A DNA stretch of 64,000 bases from Rhizophagus irregularis (Eukaryota; Glomeromycota; Glomeromycetes; Glomerales; Glomeraceae): assembly GCF_026210795.1 (NCBI RefSeq), contig NC_089443.1:4526001-4590000 (forward strand), given 5' to 3'. Positions 34,254-46,600 of this stretch are shown here, in pieces. Under the pieces are notes generated by a model. That model was not told the origin of the DNA, searched no databases, and saw only the letters and a program-made list of their open reading frames with translations. A program made the translations under genes and the position numbers. Each line of letters begins with the position of its first letter. Position 1 is the first letter of the stretch.

Positions 34254-37200
34254 ACATATGAAGCAGATTTGACTTATTTACATGGAATCTTGGACAAAAC
34301 AACCAAAATTTCAAATCACTGGAAAAAATAACGTTAGAAATTAGAAGAACGATGACAAAAAACATGGCAAGATTTAATAATAATACAATGTATTGTGAAT
34401 GATAATTAAACTCTATAATTAAAAAAAAATGTTTAAATTCTTTTATATTAAAAGTTGGAATCATAATTGCAAATTATTTGTTATAAATTCTATTGTCTTT
34501 TATTATCGAAAAATTTGCGCCGAAGTCACGTGTAACCCTGCAAATCGATCCCTTCCTGTAAAAATCGTTGCAGCAATAAAATGGAGACCGTATATTTCTT
34601 GCTTGCACCGTTGACTCTATATAATCCCAAATAAGTTTTTAGTTTGACTATAAATAATGATACCAGATCCCCTGTTAAGCGTCCTTTCTCATAAATACCA
34701 ACTAACAAATGATAATCTGTTTGAACGTAGTCACGCGCATACTGGGTCCTTCGGTCGCAACGGATTACGTTATTTTAGAAATTTCAATAAATATCAGATA
34801 TCATTCATATCCGGTACAATCGCAGTCAATGATGTAAAAAAATTATTGGAAATGATCAATGAACAATACCATCACGTGCGAGTATATTAATTTTATCATA
34901 CAAAAGTTTACTAGATCAAAAAAAATTTTTTATAAAGTAGATTTTTTATAATGAATTAAAAAATTATTTTAAATTATATTTATTTAAGCATTAGAAATTA
35001 TGATTCATGACAATTTTCTTCGTCGCTTAAAAAATTTACTTCTAATCTAGTTTCTAATGGAGTAAGAGGAATATTTGAAGATATGTTTTCTTCTGGCATT
35101 AGATAAACTTTAAAATTTATGAATAGTTTGTGAAAGTTTATTTGATATTCCATGTCAAAAGTTTATTTCAAGCCTAAAAGTCTCGTTTAATTAAGTCTAA
35201 AAGTTATAGTATCGAAGCTATGTCAAAGTCATTTACGAAGTCATGTGACCATGTGCCGTTGCTGACGTGACGTTTAAACAAAAAAAATTGAGAGAAGTCT
35301 GCACCCTGCGTACGCGAAATTTTCAAAAAAATCTTTAAAAACAAATGCTCTATTTACTGTATATAACATCTAATGATTTTCATGAAAATTCAGCTGTTAT
35401 TTATTTTGTAATAAATTATTTATTCTTTGGAATTACACCAAATAACACTTAACTAAGGTGATTATAATGGTATTAGAATAAAAATTATTATTAATAAAAA
35501 ATTAAGAAAGTCACATAAAGTCATCTCACCTTCTCAGATTTTTTAAACAATAAAATTTACCTAAATTAAAACCAAAAATAAACAAATATGAAATTTCTCA
35601 TACTTCACTGCGTGTTAATAAAATTTTAGAAAACAAAAAAAAAAAAGTTTTTATTTATTTAATATGCAAACTACATTACTACAAACAACATGAATCGAAA
35701 ATTTTAGGTTATAATTCTCGCATAATATAAAAGAAAAATAATTTTTTAAAAAAAGTTATTGAATATTGAGTTTAAAATTGATGAGCAGTGTACGCGGAAT
35801 TTTTCGGGCTTGCTGGCGTATTACATATTAAAAATCATTACTGCGCAACCGAGCACTATAAATGGTAACATTTATTTTGTGTAATGTCATTTACATTGGA
35901 ATGTGACACAAATGTATTTATGATATCAGTATGTTTGTGGCGCAGCGATCCGAGAGGTTGTTCTCAGAACATCCTCGTTTCTTTTGTTTTTACCACCAAG
36001 GTGACATCGTTGTCGGTTTTAATTTTAAAGTCTTTGTAATTTGTACTATAATTTTATTCACTTGTGAAATAAAAATAAAAATAAAAATAAAAAAAGTTAT
36101 TACAAAAGTTATTCTAAATTTATTTAAATATCGGCGCTTCTTTTTAACGGTTGCTTTGGGTGTTTCGGAATTTCAGAGTTTTTTTAACACCGAAATAAAG
36201 ACAAAGACAAAATAAAGTTTATAAAAGTTTATGTATACGTTTAAATAATAATAAGCGGTCTACTATTAAAAACGAATACATTAAATTATACTACAAATAG
36301 AGAATATACAAAGAAGATTTAATTACGTAAATATTTATTTGTATATATTTGCCTATCGTTTAAGGGATAAATTATCAATAAAAAAATTTAAAATTCTTTG
36401 TAAGATAAAAAAAAAATTTATATAAAATAAAAAATTCTTTGTAAGATAAAAAAAAATTTTTTTTTATTGGAAAAGTGAGAATTAGAAAAATTATTTCTAA
36501 CTGTGGAAAATGCCTATTAAACTAAATTGTGATCGACTGAAGATAAAAAAAAAATTTTTTCCTGTAGGAAAAAGCGAACATTTGGACATGAAATGTTCAA
36601 ATGTAATAACTTCTTCATTTGGATTGAACTAATGAAAATCAATTATAAAAAAAAATTCTAATGTGACAAATAGTCTATCCATAGTTTATCTTTTAAGATT
36701 ATTTATTTTCCATTTTTAGCTTGTAATAGGAATAGTTAGGAATAATCGGGATAATTCGGCAAAATTCTATCACGTGACTACGATTTAGGTCAAATGTTAC
36801 ACAGACTGATCAGCGATCGCCAGAACTGTGTTACCAGTGATCTAATTTTAATGAAAAAACTTCGCCTATATAGAGCTAGCATATACAACCTTGACTTTTG
36901 GGATCGGTTGCTTTTCTATGCGTACGTGTTGAAAGTAAAAAAAAGTGAAATTTTAATATGAAAATTCGTTTGTGTAACCATGAGAGCGACGGTCAATGAT
37001 TAGCTTGTGTAACAATTGAGGCTCTTTTATTTATCTATGTGATGTTCATTTTGTAACACGAACTTATGCGAAATTGTAATGAATCGATCACATGACCAGG
37101 GGCCCGTAGATATGGCTAAAAATTTCGATTTATTTTGATTTTAGGAATGTATCGGATACAAATTTTCGCATACAATAATAGCATTTAACCGAATTTAATT

Positions 37201-40200
37201 ATTCGTAACTTATATTTTGAGAAAAAAAAAATGATATTTTTGTAACAAAAGAAATTTACAAACGAATGTACAGAAAAACCATAGATAGTTTACTGTATAT
37301 CAAAAGGAAAAAAAAAATAAAAATTTAATATCCCAATTTCATATACTACTTTTCTTTCTTATCAGGACATATTTGTTCCCTTTTTAATTAATTTTTTATT
37401 AAATAAATAACTATTTATTTCTCTTTGGAAATTTTTTTTTATAAAAATATTTGTAATGTCGATATTTCATGCATTATGATAGTTATGGAAAAATTACGGT
37501 ATCTCATCATGAATAACATCAGATAAAAATATAGGCCAAATTTGCTTATAATATGATTTACACAGTATATATAAATTATGAATTCATATCTGCTAAAAAA
37601 AACATATCAATAGCAATAAATAAGCATATAGATGTTGTGTCAGATGTTAACTGTGATTTTTTTAAAAAAAACAATTTGAATCTGATTATACTGAAATTTT
37701 AGAATTATATATCAGTTTACAAATACTCACTCCTGGGGTTTAAATGATTATGAATCTGCTTAGAATCTCCAGTACTTTTAAAATGTTGTTCGAAGACGGA
37801 CCAATCAATATCTTCCCCATCAACGCTATATTCATTTACGAGACAGATTATATGACGAATAAATATAAATAGCCAATAAAGTATTTATTCCAAATTTTTA
37901 GGATATATAGTAGATATGCAATTTGTCTTCACTTATAAAATAAAAATGATTTAATTAATAAAAAAAATAGTTTGCTTATAGCAAACCATTCAAAATTGAC
38001 ATCTTATGCGCGTAAACTGACAAATCGTCATCTGATCTGTAGATGCATTTCTACTCCAGATTGAAATTCTATAATCTCATGTCACTGGGGTGTATTATAA
38101 ATATAGTTTAACAACAAGTCGAATAATAAAATTTAATATTCATGCATAAAATATAAATATTGAAACCAGAATTATTTCCGAAAACTAGGATTAATAATTC
38201 ATGTAAATTATATATACCAGTAAAACTACATTTAAGTAATATTGTAAACTTTAATGAATATATGATGACTTTAAGAAACATGAAATAACTCGTTTATCAC
38301 CCGGAACTTTCTAAAGAAAAATTTTTTTATCGGAATGAAAGGTTTGATTCATTATTATTGAAGTGTTAATGGCTTTTTGTAAAAAAAAAAGCGAGATATT
38401 TTATGGATAAGACAGATATTTGGAATATTTTCATGAAATTTGAAACGAAAATGTTGAGAAGGGCCCAGAGGTATTAAGGATTAAAAATAATAAGAAATTT
38501 ATTATTAATTTAAATACAGAATAGTTTAATACGAAAAAAATCCAAGTAAATTTTACTATGACTTGATAATTTTATTATAAAGATGTGATATACTGTATAT
38601 TAAATTTCAAATAATTTGTATATAGTACTGCGCCATCTGTTTATTAGCTAATCAGGTGACTTGTCGATCAATTAAAATCACGACTGAAAAAATCTCATTC
38701 TACTAATAAAGTAGCAAAGATCTGAATAAAAAAAATAGTTAGGAACGAAAAAAAAGGAGAAAAACTAATAAAACTAATAGAATAAGTAAAAATCAAAAAT
38801 AGTTGCATAATTACGGCTATATAAAAAATATAGAGTTGCAGTTGTGAATTGCAGAGTCATTATGAACCCAAGAATCTCTAGGAATCGGTCTTAGAAATCG
38901 GAATAGGAATCGGTTTATAAGCTTCAGAATGATAAACAAACTTAATAAGGTTGCACAATAGTGTCTTGCCATTACGCACATCAAATAATACTATCTATAG
39001 TTTTATAGTAGAACGTGGCTTTATTTTTGTAATCTTAAAAACTGTATTTTTATTTACTAAGAAAACGGTAACCGTTACGAAGTCATGTCGGAAATGATAA
39101 TGATACAATAACACGAAAGGTCAAACAAAGAAAAAAACGCAAGCTGACATATTAAATTTACTCTACATTTTTTGTAAATTTGTACAAAAATGATTTGTTT
39201 TGTTTCGTATTTGTTATAAATTTTTACAATAATAATAAAAAATCCTATCTATTTGGGTGTTTTAATTTGGGTGCGTTAATAAACTGTTCATCATCAAAAG
39301 TTTTTAAAATATAAAAAATGGAACAAAAAATAGATCAAGATTTTGTCATAGCATATTGGAAGAATCGATTATATATCGACTAATTGCTAGTCACGCTAGT
39401 TCGAAACTGCGACAATTATCATAAAGTTTTTAATAACTTCTCTTTATTGCTACGTTTCTCGCGTCTCAAAAAAAGGTGTCAATGTTAAGAATGGGAAATT
39501 AAGCTATTCTCAAGGTAAAAGTTGTCAATAATTCAAATTTGCTAAAGTGGATCTAACTTCTTCTTTTTTGCTTCTTCAAATGATACTTTTACATATAAAC
39601 TTGCAATTGCTTTTTGTTATTTAAGAAAAGTTGCGCTAAAGTAATGTATAATTGTATGGAATTTGTAGAAAAAGAAGAAAGAGAAAAGTGACGAATTATT
39701 CCTACTAGAAGCACCTGTAAAAAAAGTCGATCCCATCTTTTTTCGTAAAAGGCTCATATTTCCGGAATTATATCACGGAATTTATCGAATTATTTACATT
39801 TTCCGTGAATGGATCCGTGAAAGTACGATAAAATTTTTTACAGGGAGCTAGAAAATTAAATACACTTCATTTTCATTCTCATCGACATCGTAGACATTAA
39901 ATTCAATATTTTTTATTTTTATATTTTTTTTTATGATATATTTTGTTGGGTTTAAATTTTATACGCAGGTGCGTAGCAACGAGCAGGCAAAAATACGCAT
40001 AGGACGTTTGCTTTAAAGATTCTATAAGCGTTTAAACGAAATGTATGATATCACGTGATCATAAATGATCAGCAAATTTACTATCATATAATAATTTCCA
40101 AAAAACTTATTGTAAAATATATTGTCAAGAACGATACATTTGCGTCTAATTGATTCATACCTTTTTTGGCTGCTTTTCCTAGCAAATAATTATTTAATAC

Positions 40201-40261
40201 TTTAACGTCGATACTGAAATTTAATATGCAACTTCCCATGACTCGATTCGGGGGTCTAAAG
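34254..40261. other. 6-kb gene-poor stretch
   Basis: No gene is supported. The plus ORF 34657-34890 (FNKYQISFISGTIAVNDV) is coding-like but unrecognised. At 35930-36110 a TGTGGCGCAGCGATCCGAGA A-box-like head, a weak B-box-like GGTTTTAATT and an (AAATAA)n tail could be a degraded tRNA-derived SINE. The block 35440-35560 recurs at 60140-60270. The rest is AT-rich with homopolymer runs. Confidence 0.4.
35440..35560. repeat. dispersed repeat, copy 1
   Basis: Shares AAGAAAGTCACA and CACCTTCTCAGATTTT, with similar AT-rich sequence between and before them, with 60140-60270 in the same orientation. No coding capacity; nature unknown. Confidence 0.45.
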
Positions 40262-40645
40262 CCGTGTTCGATCATGTGACTTGACATTTTATAAATAAGC
40301 CATTTTTTTATGAACTAAGATTAATGTAAGTATGAAGGTTATAAAATAAGTGTATTTTGGCCTGCTTTACAAGTTTACTTGGTGAAAAAAAGCTGGTTTT
40401 AAACACTGTTTTTGACTTTACATATGAACGAATAATCTTTACCGATCATATCCAAAAATGGATGACGAAAATGAAAAAATTCAAATAAGTCAAAAACGGT
40501 GTTCAAAACCCCATGTTGCGCACTAAGTAAACTTGCACAGCAGGCTAAAATACACATACTATATGTAACTTGAAAGTTTTATGTATTGGCGAAAAAGTTT
40601 TATTTGTAAAAATAAATTTTTACAAGTCACGTGATCGAACACGCC
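40262..40645. mobile_element. foldback (long inverted-repeat) element
   Basis: The two arms of roughly 170 bp are inverted copies. The left arm begins GCCGTGTTCGATCATGTGAC, the right arm ends GTCACGTGATCGAACACGCC. Further in, GTGTATTTTGGCCTGCTTTA pairs with TAAAATACAC preceded by CAGCAGGC, and CACTGTTTTTGACTT pairs with AAGTCAAAAACGGTG. A 60-bp centre separates the arms. CTCGATTCGG occurs on both sides (40242-40251 and 40646-40655), a possible 10-bp target duplication, although on the left it lies about 10 bp outside the repeat. Confidence 0.75.
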
Positions 40646-41121
40646 CTCGATTCGGCATTTAATTTTGCCGAGTTCATCATTGTAAATAATTTGTTCTACA
40701 GAATAAGGAGTGCATGAAAGACAAAATGCAGTGTCAGTAAATGTGACTTGTTTATTTGGTAGTACTTACTCAAAATAAGCAATATTTATGATGCAGCAAA
40801 GACGCCCACATACGGAATACCGGAGTTTAATTTCTCTGAGTCTACTCTGAGTCATAATTTACGTAATTTATGTATACGTACTTGTAACAATTCTAAGTAT
40901 TGGTCAAAACATGAATTATTAGAAAACTAGTTTTAGTAGTGATTTTGGACATTGATTTTATAATTGTAATAGTAAAGAATTTTTTATTATTTCATTTGTT
41001 ATTAAATAATACATTTATGAAAGAACATGTAGACTTTAGTAATATACAACTCTAAGTTAACACAGTTAAAAAAAAATTTCTTTTAATACTATATAGAGAA
41101 AAAAAGGTTATATTGTTGAAA

Positions 41122-41577
41122 TCAAATAGTACCATCGTAAATATCAACCGTTGGACCTGCTTGTGACACATCGCTTTCATGTTGAGTATTTTCATTTGAA
41201 TCCGACCTCATTTCTCTTTCAGGAATGTAGAGATAAGAAGGAAGAACTTGTTTTAAATTTAGTTCGAGATTCAATTTCTGACTCGTGGTTAACGCATAGT
41301 TGCGTCTCAAGTCATTTACATCAAAATCTCTTCCATAAATTTCCTTATTTAAAATATTAATAATCAAAGTATGTGATAATGATTTGCATGTAACATGATA
41401 TTTTTGCTTGTAAAAGAACTCGTAATCATAATCATAGATATAATCTTGTAAAAGTATTTTACAAGTTATATGATAAAACCTATTGTCGTTTGGTGCTTGA
41501 TAAAATAATTTAATTCCATCGTTCAATTGCGAGTCTTTTTGTTTAGTTTGAACTTCTGAAGAATTCATGTTCACCAT
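41122..41577 (-). CDS. orphan protein, tandem paralogue 1
   Basis: An intronless frame of 151 residues with no signal peptide or membrane segment. A core FYQAPNDNRFYHITCK, then HTLIINILNKEIYGRDFDVN, then QKLNLELNLKQVLP is shared with the next gene upstream on the same strand (41658-42047), so the pair arose by tandem duplication. The C-terminus is longer here and polar (SDSNENTQHESDVSQ). I do not recognise the family. Conservation of the protein core between copies while the spacer differs supports a real coding gene. An alternative start is the Met at codon 4. Confidence 0.55.
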   Translation of the reverse strand: MVNMNSSEVQTKQKDSQLNDGIKLFYQAPNDNRFYHITCKILLQDYIYDYDYEFFYKQKYHVTCKSLSHTLIINILNKEIYGRDFDVNDLRRNYALTTSQKLNLELNLKQVLPSYLYIPEREMRSDSNENTQHESDVSQAGPTVDIYDGTI

Positions 41578-41657
41578 GTTTGGATTACTGATTAAGCGTT
41601 AAATAAATATCATAATATTAATTTAAAATTTTTATTTTTTGCTTTTTTGCAAACATT

Positions 41658-42047
41658 TTATAATAAAGACACAAACCTATTTAAAATTTGGTCTTGTAGA
41701 AAAGGAAGATCTTGTCTCAGGTGTAGTTCGAGTTTTAATTTTTGATCCCAAGTTAACGTATTTTTGCGTTTCAAGTCATTTGCATCAAACTCTCTTCCAT
41801 AAATTTCCTTATTTAACATATTTACGATCAAAGTATGTAATAATAATTTACATGCAAAATGATATCCCTGGTAATAGAAACCGTAATCGTAATTATTTTC
41901 CCAGAGGTAATTTTGTATAGTTATATGATAAAAATTATCATCATTTGGTGGTTGGTAAAAAAATGAAGATTGTGTCGATTGGTATCCTTGTATTGGTTGA
42001 ATATCCATTGTAATAAAATTATTCTTGAGGCGTAAAATTGTATTCAA
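41658..42047 (-). CDS. orphan protein, tandem paralogue 2
   Basis: An intronless frame of 129 residues; an internal Met (MDIQPIQGYQ, codon 14) may be the true start. It shares FFYQPPNDDNFYHIT, YHFACKLLLHTLI, NMLNKEIYGREFDANDLKR and QKLKLELHLRQDLP with the gene at 41122-41577. The last residues (FLQDQILNRFVSLL) do not match the paralogue; an intron or frame loss near 41690 could explain this. A GA-rich tract (42134-42191) lies about 90 bp upstream. Function unknown. Confidence 0.5.
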   Translation of the reverse strand: MNTILRLKNNFITMDIQPIQGYQSTQSSFFYQPPNDDNFYHITIQNYLWENNYDYGFYYQGYHFACKLLLHTLIVNMLNKEIYGREFDANDLKRKNTLTWDQKLKLELHLRQDLPFLQDQILNRFVSLL

Positions 42048-42133
42048 TATTTAATATGAATGTGTTTGTTTATAAATATAATATATACTGTATATACAAA
42101 CATATAATATATAACTTCAGTTGTTTGATGTAA

Positions 42134-42191
42134 AGTGGAAAGTGAAAGGGGAAGGACAGGGGGAGGGGAAAGAAGGAAAAGGGAAGGAAAG
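42134..42191 (+). other. G-rich polypurine tract
   Basis: A nearly pure G/A stretch with G runs of 4, 5, 4 and 3 (AAGGGGAAGGACAGGGGGAG is part of it) in otherwise very AT-rich DNA. It lies upstream of the minus-strand orphan gene at 41658-42047. It could form a G-quadruplex with one long loop, or act as a promoter element; both are inference. Confidence 0.5.
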
Positions 42192-42924
42192 TAACAAACG
42201 ATAAATATTTAACTGGAATGTATGGCTCACTTCAAGTAGAAAATTATTACTTATTAATACCAATATTTTTTTTTTCTTTTTTTTTAACAAAGGTATTTGG
42301 CCGCGTCTTATATAGTAGATATTGTGATACTATAAATTTTTTTTTTTTTTTTTATGTTAATCTTTATATAATAAAATTAAAATAAATCTTTGAATAAAAA
42401 TTTTTTGAGCCCCAATCATTAAAAATAGATAATAGAATGAAGAGTTATCGGCTTTTTAAAAAGGACTATTTTCGTCCACTATATAATAATTTCATGGAAC
42501 AAATTAATTAAACTTTTAAATAATTTTAAACTTGAGCGATAAATCATATCTATCAAATAAAAAAATCATTTAGTAATTATGTACTAACTCCATTATTCAG
42601 TATTAAATAGAATTAATTTTATTCTCTAAAAAAAAGAACATTGGGAAAATGTCCATGCATTTCCCAATAATTCATAATTAAAACGTCTGTCACCTTCCGT
42701 TTAATGTTTTAGCAAACCTCTGTTTCTCCGAACTTTAGGTTACACTAATATTCATTAATTGTTCAATTTTTAAACAAAAAAAATTATGGCATCGAACTTA
42801 AACAACCACAACAAGACTATTTGACTTTTCAAAATTTCAAAGAGATAATTTGGAATTTCATTTGAAGGGATTTTTCCTTAATCGCTTGACGCAAAAACAA
42901 ATTAATAAGAGTAATATTATTTGG

Positions 42925-43020
42925 CCAGCACTTACGATTTGGCCGGAGTTATAAAATTTTTTCGAATTTTGCGCCGACTTAATTCTGGTCGAAATTACTA
43001 GGTTTTGGCCTAGCACAAAT
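42925..43020. repeat. GGCC(A/G)GA(A/G)TT repeat cluster
   Basis: Carries GGCCAGCACTTACGATTTGG, GGCCGGAGTTATAAAATTTT and AATTCTGGTCGAAATTACT in both orientations. It belongs to the dispersed motif family also seen at 9354, 13234, 32812 and 45365. Confidence 0.45.
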
Positions 43021-45233
43021 TGTAACCTGTCCTGTATGTGTTGATTGGCGTGCACATGCGCAGTAAGGCTAGGTGTAGTTTCCTGACAAGCGTATTACAG
43101 GCTTTGCTCGCGAAAAATGCAATAATTTCTAGATATGGCACATTTTGTGGTCTATTAATCCATTAATCCAAAGAATAACAGTATCGGTACATCGAAGTTT
43201 TTGATTGCAGTGTTAGAAGTTCAAAAAATTTTTATCGGTGAAGTTTTTACATAAAAGGTATTTGCACATACTCTTAAAAAGATATGCGCAAAAAAGATTG
43301 TTATACTTAAAAGGATTGAAAAATTTTCCTTTATAACGACGAAAAAGAAGCATGACCGTATGTGGAAATATTCTGTTGTTCTAACAAACACAAGCAGATC
43401 CTTTATACTTTGCTGTCTTCAGAGCACGGCATCGCTCGTGATCGGCGATACTATCAACCGTTCAAATGGACAACTATTCTAAATTTCAACTTAACAGAAA
43501 CTTATCCACTGTTATTACATAGTATTATTCCTGAACCTGAAGAACTAGTGTCTATTGTCTATTGTTACCGCGCATGTGAATACACGAAAGAAGATCAACC
43601 GATTATTACTTCTTTTTTTATATAATTTATATCTTGACATATATGCAACTATTTAATTAAAAATTCAAAATTTGGAAACAGACCAACAATATTAATAGAG
43701 GATCCTTTAGTACTTTTAAACGAATCCAAGAAGATAATTTAAGACAACTACAACAGAATGCAACTTGCGATCATCATATGATCACGAAATTCGAATCCAT
43801 TCAATGACAATAGGAACATAATAGATCAAGATACTTTATTTATACGATGGACTAGCTCAAATTTTTACATCATGGGCTTTGGTTTCACATTTTGATTTCA
43901 GGTTAACCTCATTATTTCTTCTTCACATTTTATCTTAGATATTTAATTTTCACTCTTTCAACATCACTATCTCACTATCTGTTTATCTGAGGACCTCATC
44001 GTTTCTCTCTGGATAGTTTTACAAATTCCCTCCTCTACCCTATTTTTAATTTCCTTATCTATGTCGACAGGTAGGTCCGTTTGTATGGCGTTTGTTCTTC
44101 GATGTTTTGTAATTACGACTACTTTTCTAAAGTAAAATAAATAAAAGTAAATTATAAAGCACGTAAAAAATTGTATGTCTGATATTACTAAATGTTAAAT
44201 GTCATTATATTACCCTTATTTACAATGAAAATTAAATTCACTCTTGAAAATTTACTACATTTTCCACCGTCCTGCTTTTTAAATTGATTCAATTATCGTA
44301 TGCTTTTTCAAAGTCAAAGTCTTCTATATGAAAAAATTTGCATATAGGGCAGTATAAATTTATGTACTCTGCGACTACTGCGCCGGTACAATTTGCGTCA
44401 CTGAATTGGCTACATGGTTTGACGCTGCCTGCGGAGATATCCTACCGTATATTCAATATTGGTATAATAATGGATGGTACAGTAGATATAACGATATTAT
44501 AGTGTTCACAATTTCATGAGGCCAGACTCACTGATATCATATCGATTCTTGATTGTAAATTGTATCACTATTATAGTCCAAGATCAAGGAAATCAAAAGT
44601 ACTAAGATGCTAAGCATTATTGATGAGAAGAACATAAAATAAAAAATAGTCTTAAATGAATTACAACTTTTTTCCAGGTGCATAAAATTTATTATGTTTT
44701 AGAGTTTATACTAGCTTTTTTTCCAAATAGCAAAATTCTAGTTATAGCAAAATTATGGTAAAATAAATAAATTAGATTTCATTATATCAACAATAAATAA
44801 CCTGGAATGAACCTTCGTCTATTTTTTTTTTTCAAACAAAATAATCTCTACCAAACTATTATTAAAGTTTTTGAACGAAGATTTTTTATGATCAAAGTAA
44901 AAGTAATCAAATAATCTTAATTGTAGAGAACCAGGTACTATATCTCAGTAATAGCGTATTAACAAAGGAAAGCCAAGTATGCTTAACGTTTTCGTTATTT
45001 CCATTACTTTTCTTCATATGATAGCGTTATTAGCTGCTTTGATTGAACATTTTACTTTATTTTATAGTATTGACTATATAACAATACCATAAGTCCGTAA
45101 TATAGAAACGAAAAAAAGTTTTATCATGGCTTGCTTCTCCCTAGATGCATGGTTTCCAAGTACCTAGTTATTGTATTATCTATTTATTCTTTTATTTCTT
45201 TTTTTTTTGCTACTGTGAACAAGTTACATAATA

Positions 45234-45769
45234 GCCCTGTTCATTTCCGATCGGTAGAGTTTCGATCCGTAGCGGTTTTATCCGGTTTTTATCCGGATAC
45301 CGGCTCGGTTAATTTAGGCTGGGACCACCAAAATTAATAAAAATTTATGGAATAATATTATTTTAATTCTGGCCGAAATTATAGTCCACTCAAAGCCGAA
45401 ATTTGTAACCTTTTTTAATCATAATCCCACGTTAAAATATTTGAGGTTTTATCCGGATCGAAACACTACCGGTCGGTGCATTTTTCGGTCGGATTTTGTT
45501 GTACAAAAATTATCCAATAAAATTTTTTATTTTCGATCGCAAATTGAACTGCTTTAGATTGAAATTTAGTACAAACTCCTTATATTGATATATATTTTTT
45601 TCTTAAATGTCACGTAAACAGAAATTATCTAATTTTGGTTATTTTTTGGCGTTCAACCAAAAAAAACCCAAAAAAATTGGGCTAAAAGCGTTGCGTTGTA
45701 CAAACTGATCAGCCCAATCAAAATTCTTAATCTGACCGAAAAATGCGACCGACCGGAAATGAACAGGGC
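45234..45769. mobile_element. DNA transposon (GCCCTGTTCATTTCCG ends), split by a hAT-like insertion
   Basis: The left end is GCCCTGTTCATTTCCGATCG and the right end CCGGAAATGAACAGGGC. When the inner element (45255-45468) is removed, the left terminus continues TGCATTTTTCGGTCGGATT and matches the complement of the right terminus (GCATTTTTCGGTCAGATT) over about 43 bp. TA flanks both ends. A second, partial copy of the right end lies at 58176-58297. No transposase is visible. Confidence 0.75.
45255..45468. mobile_element. short hAT-like MITE nested in another transposon
   Basis: Inverted ends TAGAGTTTCGATCC on the left and ATCCGGATCGAAACACTA on the right resemble the ends of the element at 32709-33766. 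The flanking octamers CCGATCGG and CCGGTCGG differ at one position, consistent with an aged 8-bp hAT target duplication. It lies inside the terminal inverted repeat of the element at 45234-45769, so it inserted later. Confidence 0.75.
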
Positions 45770-46286
45770 TATTGTCCTAAGGTGGTCTCATGTCTTATTA
45801 TAGGTAGTCTTTGTTGAGTTTATTCCGCAAGGGAATGAGCCGTTTTAATAAAGACGCGTGCGTATATAGGTGCCGTCGGAATTGCCGAATTGGAATTACG
45901 GTATCACAAAATATGGATTTTACAATTAAATGTTTAACAAATCATCGAGACCAGCATTATAAATTTACGGATTACAAATCATCTACGGCATAACCAGAAA
46001 AATATTTACTTACTTTGTGCAATTTTTGTATTTTTGACATTAAATAATTACGGCACTATGGTAATTTAATATATTACGGTATAAGCTTCATGTGCCATAA
46101 TTAATTCCGACGGCAAGTATACGTGCGTTGCCAAAAAAAGAGTAATGTATTCAGGTAAATAATACCTTGAAATTTAGAGATAATGAACTATCACTGCTAC
46201 TAGTTAACGTTAATGTTGGTAGACTTGTGACTTTATCGATAAATTAGAAATTCACAATAAAATACTTCAATTATTTTTTGTCCCTT

Positions 46287-46600
46287 CAGATTATGGTTCC
46301 ATGATAAACAGAGGCCTCCCTTACCTCCGAATTATCCATCTATTTTTTTTGGCGAAATTTTTTATTTACGTATTGGAGTTCGAAATTATAATAAGCTTGA
46401 ATTCATTAAATTCATCTATACAAATAAAATATAATTCGGAAACTGTTTTCTCTGAAAAGTGGTTTATTTTGTTTATATCAAGCGTGAAAACAAAACTAAT
46501 TAAGTAAATGTTCCACAGTTCCAGTTTAGGGCGATTTGGATAATTCTAATATATACATAAAAGATTGCATCATTAGTGCACGTATAATCTTATTTATAAT
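46287..46600. repeat. segmental duplication block, copy 1
   Basis: Similar to 51422-51800 in the same orientation. Shared segments include TTTTTTGTCCC, ATTATGGTTCC, TTTTTATTTACGTATTGGA, ATAATAAGCTTGAATTCAT and AAACTGTTTTCTCT. In copy 2 this block directly precedes the 3' end of an intact HExxH gene. Here it is separated from the HExxH relic by about 1 kb including a MITE. Confidence 0.7.

Larger units (their letters stand above)
42048..45233. other. gene-poor stretch
   Basis: Apart from the GA-rich tract and GGCC-motif repeat listed separately, no gene is called. A plus-strand frame at about 43362-43625 (SSEHGIARDRRYYQPFKW, then YPLLLHSIIPEPEELVSI) is coding-like but has no ATG near its start and no recognised family; it may be an exon remnant. 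Confidence 0.4.

Noticed and set aside
41151-41920. Plus-strand ORFs (41151-41360 and 41639-41920) that resemble each other
   Set aside because: They are antisense to the two paralogous minus-strand genes; their similarity is a by-product of that duplication.
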